A DNA stretch of 64,000 bases from Myxococcales bacterium (GTDB lineage: Bacteria > Myxococcota_A > Polyangia > Polyangiales > JADJMO01): assembly GCA_016709545.1 (NCBI GenBank), contig JADJMO010000038.1, positions 17,177 through 81,176 of the forward strand, written 5' to 3'. The notes beneath the pieces were generated by a model, which saw only the letters and a program-made list of their open reading frames with translations, was not told the origin of the DNA and searched no databases. Shown piece after piece: positions 61,058 through 64,000 of the stretch. Every line of letters starts with the position of its first letter. Within the stretch, counting starts at the first letter, position 1. The translations under genes were made by a program, and so were the position numbers.

Positions 61058-62260
61058 GTGAGCGAAGTGCAAGAAGACGATCGCTGTGTGGCGGCCGTGA
61101 AGGCCCGCCTCGACGCCTACGGGTTCGGCGAGATGCCGGGCCTCGACAAGAACGAGCTCATCCGGCGCCGCCGGATCGCGCTCGGCGTCATCGTGGCGGT
61201 GATGGGCCTCGTGACCATCACCAACCTGTCGATGGGCCACGCCACGCCGTTCGTGCTGTTCAAGATCGCCTTCGTCGCGATCGAGCTGCCGCTGCTCGTG
61301 TTCTTCGTCTCCATCGCCTACGACTACGCCCTGCGCAACCGGCTCGCGCCGCTCTCGTCGCTGATGGTCACCGGCGCCGCGAGCATCCTCGTCGGCACCA
61401 CGAGCTCGGTCGCCTTCTACCTCATCGCGAGCCGCTTCCCCGTGCTCGTGGCCGCGTTCCCGCCCGGCGTGTTCCGCTTCGGGATCTGGTCGGCGATGTT
61501 GCTCGGCGTGATGCTGGGCACGGTCCACCTCGGCATCTACGCGCTCGCCTTCGTGTACCCGTTCGCGGCCCACGACGCCCGCGTCCGCGCCCTCGAGGCC
61601 GAGCGCCTGCGCACGGTCGCCGAGCTCGCGCGCCTGCGCGGCCACCTCGAGCCGCACTTCCTGCTCAACACCCTCAACGCCATCGCCGGCCTCGTCACCG
61701 AGGACCCGCGCGAGGCGCGCCGCCTGCTCGCCGCGCTCGGCGATCTGCTCCGCGACGCCCTCAAGGACGGCGACGAGATGCAGACCCTCGAGCAAGAGGA
61801 GGGCTTCCTGCGCCGCTACGCCGAGATCCTCGAGTCGCGTCACAAGGGCTCGCTCGACTTCGAGTGGGACATCGCCCCCGAGGTCCGCGGCGTGCTCATC
61901 CCGCGCATGCTCCTGCAGCCGCTCGTCGAGAACGCGGTCAAGCACGGCGCGCTCCGTCGCCGCAGCGGCGGCAAGGTCACCGTGCACGCCGAGCGCTCGG
62001 CCACCGGCGAGCGCGTGGTCTGCGTCGTCGCCGACAACGGCCCCGGCTTCACCGACGGCCCGATCCGCCAGGGCGCCATCGGCCTCTCGGTCGTGCGCAA
62101 GCGGCTCGAGCTCAAGTTCGAGCACGCCGACTTCCGCATCGAGTCGTCGACCGAGGGCACCCGCGCGATCGTCGAGATCGACGCCCCCGGCCGTACTGGC
62201 GCGCCTTCGGCGGCGCGCGCGCCCAAGCCCGTCGCCGGCCAGGAGCAGGCGCCGGCCTGA
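61058..62260 (+). CDS. LytS-type sensor histidine kinase
   Basis: 400 aa from GTG. Four membrane helices between residues 40 and 170, then the His_kinase domain LRGHLEPHFLLNTLNAIAGLV with the phosphorylated histidine, and the HATPase part PRMLLQPLVENAVKHGA and VVADNGPGF. C-terminal Ala/Pro tail. Partner of the LytTR response regulator that starts 2 nt downstream. Confidence 0.9.
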   Translation: MSEVQEDDRCVAAVKARLDAYGFGEMPGLDKNELIRRRRIALGVIVAVMGLVTITNLSMGHATPFVLFKIAFVAIELPLLVFFVSIAYDYALRNRLAPLSSLMVTGAASILVGTTSSVAFYLIASRFPVLVAAFPPGVFRFGIWSAMLLGVMLGTVHLGIYALAFVYPFAAHDARVRALEAERLRTVAELARLRGHLEPHFLLNTLNAIAGLVTEDPREARRLLAALGDLLRDALKDGDEMQTLEQEEGFLRRYAEILESRHKGSLDFEWDIAPEVRGVLIPRMLLQPLVENAVKHGALRRRSGGKVTVHAERSATGERVVCVVADNGPGFTDGPIRQGAIGLSVVRKRLELKFEHADFRIESSTEGTRAIVEIDAPGRTGAPSAARAPKPVAGQEQAPA

Positions 62261-62262
62261 CC

Positions 62263-63054
62263 ATGGCCGACCCCGAGAACCCCCTGCGGGTGCTCGTCGT
62301 GGAGGACGAGTGGCCGGCGAGGAACTACCTCGTCGAGCTGCTCCACGCCTCGAACCTCGCCGCCGTGGTGGGCGCCGTCGCCGACCCCGAGGCCGCGATG
62401 GAGGCGCTCGCGCCGGACGCGCCGCCGCTCGACGTGGTGTTCGCCGACATCCACCTGGTGGGCAGCGAACGTGACGACGCGGGGCTCGAGCTCGTGCGCA
62501 AGGTCGCCAGGAAGCCCGGCGCGCCCACGTTCGTCCTGGCCACGGCGTTCAAGGAGCACGCGATCGAGGCCTTCGACCTCGGCGTCGCCGACTACCTGCT
62601 CAAGCCGTTCACCGAGGAGCGCGTGGACCAGTGCCTGCGGAGGCTGCAGGCGCGGCGCACCGTGCGGGCCCCGCAGGCCCCGGCGCGCATCGTGGCCCGG
62701 CGGCGCAAGGGGCTCGTGTTCCTGCGGCCCGACGAGGTGTGGGCGTTCGAGGCCGCCGACCGCCTCACGTTCGTGCACACCCGCCACGGCAAGTTCGACC
62801 TCGACCTCTCGCTCTCGGCGATCGAGGCCGCGTTCGGCGGCGCCGGCCGCGGCCTCCTGCGCGTGCACCGCAACTGGGTGGTCAACCTCGACCACGTCAA
62901 GGAGCTGCTCCGCGACGGCGGCGACAGCGAGATCTTCGTCGGCGAGGGCCTCGACGAGCAAGCGGGCGCGGGGATCCGCGTGCCCGTCGCCCGCGAGCGC
63001 GCGCAGGCGGTCCGCGACTCCCTCCTCTCGGACGCGACCGGTCTCCGCCGCTAG
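62263..63054 (+). CDS. LytTR-family response regulator
   Basis: 263 aa. Receiver residues 8-130 (VLVVEDEWPARNYLVELL, phosphoacceptor in DVVFADIHLVG, lysine in YLLKPFTEE), then the LytTR DNA-binding domain (IVARRRKGLVFLRPDEVWAFEAADRLTFVHT ... LRVHRNWVVNLDHVKEL). With the upstream kinase forms a two-component system. LytTR regulators bind tandem direct repeats; none was identified nearby. Confidence 0.92.
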   Translation: MADPENPLRVLVVEDEWPARNYLVELLHASNLAAVVGAVADPEAAMEALAPDAPPLDVVFADIHLVGSERDDAGLELVRKVARKPGAPTFVLATAFKEHAIEAFDLGVADYLLKPFTEERVDQCLRRLQARRTVRAPQAPARIVARRRKGLVFLRPDEVWAFEAADRLTFVHTRHGKFDLDLSLSAIEAAFGGAGRGLLRVHRNWVVNLDHVKELLRDGGDSEIFVGEGLDEQAGAGIRVPVARERAQAVRDSLLSDATGLRR

Positions 63055-63063
63055 ACCACGCCG

Positions 63064-64000
63064 CTAGATCACGCGGTCGCGGCCACCGCGCTTGGCCTCG
63101 TAGAGCCGCTCGTCCGCCCGCTTGATCAGCGCATCGGCCGCGTCCTCCTTCTTGCGGACGCCGATGCCGCCCGAGCAGGTCACCGGGCGCTCGTCGAGCG
63201 GACGCTTCGCCGCGAGCGCCGCCCGCACGCGGTCGCCGAAGGCGTGCGCGCCGGCCTCGTCGGTCTCGGTGAGGATGACCAGGAACTCCTCGCCGCCCCA
63301 GCGCGCGACGATGTCCGTGCCGCGCGCGCACCCCGCGAGCACGTGGCCGAACTCGGAGAGGACGCGGTCGCCCACGTCGTGCCCCAGCTCGTCGTTGACC
63401 TTCTTGAAGTGGTCGATGTCGAACAGCACGACGGCGGGAGGCTGCGCTCGTACCGCTGCGCGCGCACGAGCTCGAGCGCGAGCGCCTCGTTGGCCGCCCG
63501 CCGGTTCTTGAGGCCGGTGAGCGCGTCGGTCGTCGCGCGCGCCTCGAGCTGGAGCATCAGCTTGTGCTGCGCCTCCTCGGCGTCGCGCTGCGCCGTGACG
63601 TCGCGGTAGATCTCGAGGGTGCCGACCTGTTGCTCGCCCTGGAGCACGGGGACCACCGAGTAGAGGAGCACCCGGCGCGTGGGCTCCTTGCGCACGAGCT
63701 CGGCCTCGTCGGGCGCGCGTTCGCCCGGCGTACGCACGCTGCCGGGCGGCCGCTCCTCGGCGGAGTAGAAGCGTTCGGCCGCGTCGCGGAAAGCAGATGG
63801 ATCGGCGAATCCGTCGGCCAGCGCATCGCGCAGGAAACCGTGGGGTCGCCCGATGAGCTCGCTGCCCCGCACGCCGAACAGCACCTCGAACCGCGCGTTC
63901 ACGAGCCGCACCCGGCCCTGGGCATCGGTCATGACGATGCCGGTGTCGACCGACTCGAGCACCGCCGAGAGGAACAGCGCCTCCTCGCTGAGCGCCGCCG
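63064..64000 (-). CDS. PAS-GGDEF diguanylate cyclase, frameshifted and 5'-partial
   Basis: The open frame extends past base 64000 (ALSEEALFLSAVLESVDTG...), so the start is outside. PAS domain TGIVMTDAQGRVRLVNARFEVLFGVRG, PAC-like QQVGTLEIYRDVTAQRDAEEAQ, then the start of GGDEF (TTDALTGLKNRRAANEALALEL). At the C/G run near 63433 the frame changes; the other frame continues VVLFDIDHFKKVNDELGHDVGD with active site ARWGGEEF to 63064. One missing C explains it. Synthesises c-di-GMP in response to a PAS signal. Confidence 0.8.
   Translation of the reverse strand, partial: GGAQRGGAVPLGGARVGRHRHRHDRCPGPGAARERAVRGAVRRAGQRAHRATPRFPARCAGRRIRRSICFPRRGRTLLLRRGAAARQRAYAGRTRARRGRARAQGAHAPGAPLLGGPRAPGRATGRHPRDLPRRHGAARRRGGAAQADAPARGARDDRRAHRPQEPAGGQRGARARARARAAVRAQPPAVVLFDIDHFKKVNDELGHDVGDRVLSEFGHVLAGCARGTDIVARWGGEEFLVILTETDEAGAHAFGDRVRAALAAKRPLDERPVTCSGGIGVRKKEDAADALIKRADERLYEAKRGGRDRVI

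Overview
High-GC (about 70%) chromosomal DNA. Abundant lipoprotein signals, DUF4215 Cys-rich repeats, FHA/Ser-Thr kinase signalling, several multihaem or dihaem cytochromes and tandem lipoprotein paralogues suggest a myxobacterium-like member of the Myxococcota; the species cannot be named from sequence alone. Coding density is high. Many genes carry single-base indels, often in G/C homopolymers and including genes expected to be intact (ahcY, lnt, tolB), so the sequence looks like a long-read draft with residual errors. Where a reading frame switches I give the full extent of the gene and where the switch lies.

Layout. 1-2.4 kb: end of an energy-converting-hydrogenase-related (Ehr-like) operon whose large subunit lacks the NiFe cysteines, followed by a coupled methyltransferase. 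2.4-7.6 kb: a MbnH/MbnP copper-protein pair with accessory lipoproteins and a DUF4215 lipoprotein. 7.7-14.3 kb: CcmH-like protein, haemerythrin-GGDEF cyclase, a convergent pair of receiver-like paralogues, truncated haemoglobin, a zinc-ribbon membrane protein and an FHA-kinase. 14.4-25.4 kb: Cys-rich lipoprotein, animal-type haem peroxidase, peroxiredoxin, tandem lipoprotein paralogues, and a MarR regulator divergent from a glycosyltransferase across a perfect AT-rich palindrome. 25.4-36.5 kb: His-rich EamA transporter, octahaem nitrite reductase, Kef-type antiporter operon, a complete pal-tolQRAB cluster and apolipoprotein N-acyltransferase.

36.6-55.2 kb is accessory DNA stacked on a tRNA-Val(CAC) gene. 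A 120-bp direct repeat (the 3' part of the tRNA plus the start of a LuxR-type response regulator gene) occurs at 39.26-39.37 and 55.07-55.19 kb and delimits a genomic island of about 15.8 kb; a weaker third trace lies at 37.5 kb. The island carries a Gabija-type defence locus (gajA, gajB; both interrupted), a decayed lipoprotein gene, a DUF2185 immunity-like gene, an overlapping three-gene operon (SNF2 ATPase, SbcD/YhaO-like phosphoesterase, SbcC/YhaN-like SMC ATPase), an immunity-like gene, a truncated DUF4215 lipoprotein and the response regulator. Gabija and the SNF2 operon share an identical-half-site palindrome CGGACA-N5-TGTCCG about 50 bp upstream of their GTG starts, each followed by a TACCCT -10-like box a few bases before the start. 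They therefore look co-regulated and nearly leaderless. This is the strongest candidate for an undescribed system in the window.

55.3-64 kb returns to core-like genes: an ArsR-methyltransferase fusion coupled to ahcY, a strong terminator, an XRE regulator divergent from a membrane protein, a ROK kinase, an ECF sigma factor with a LytS/LytTR two-component pair, and a PAS-GGDEF protein running off the end.
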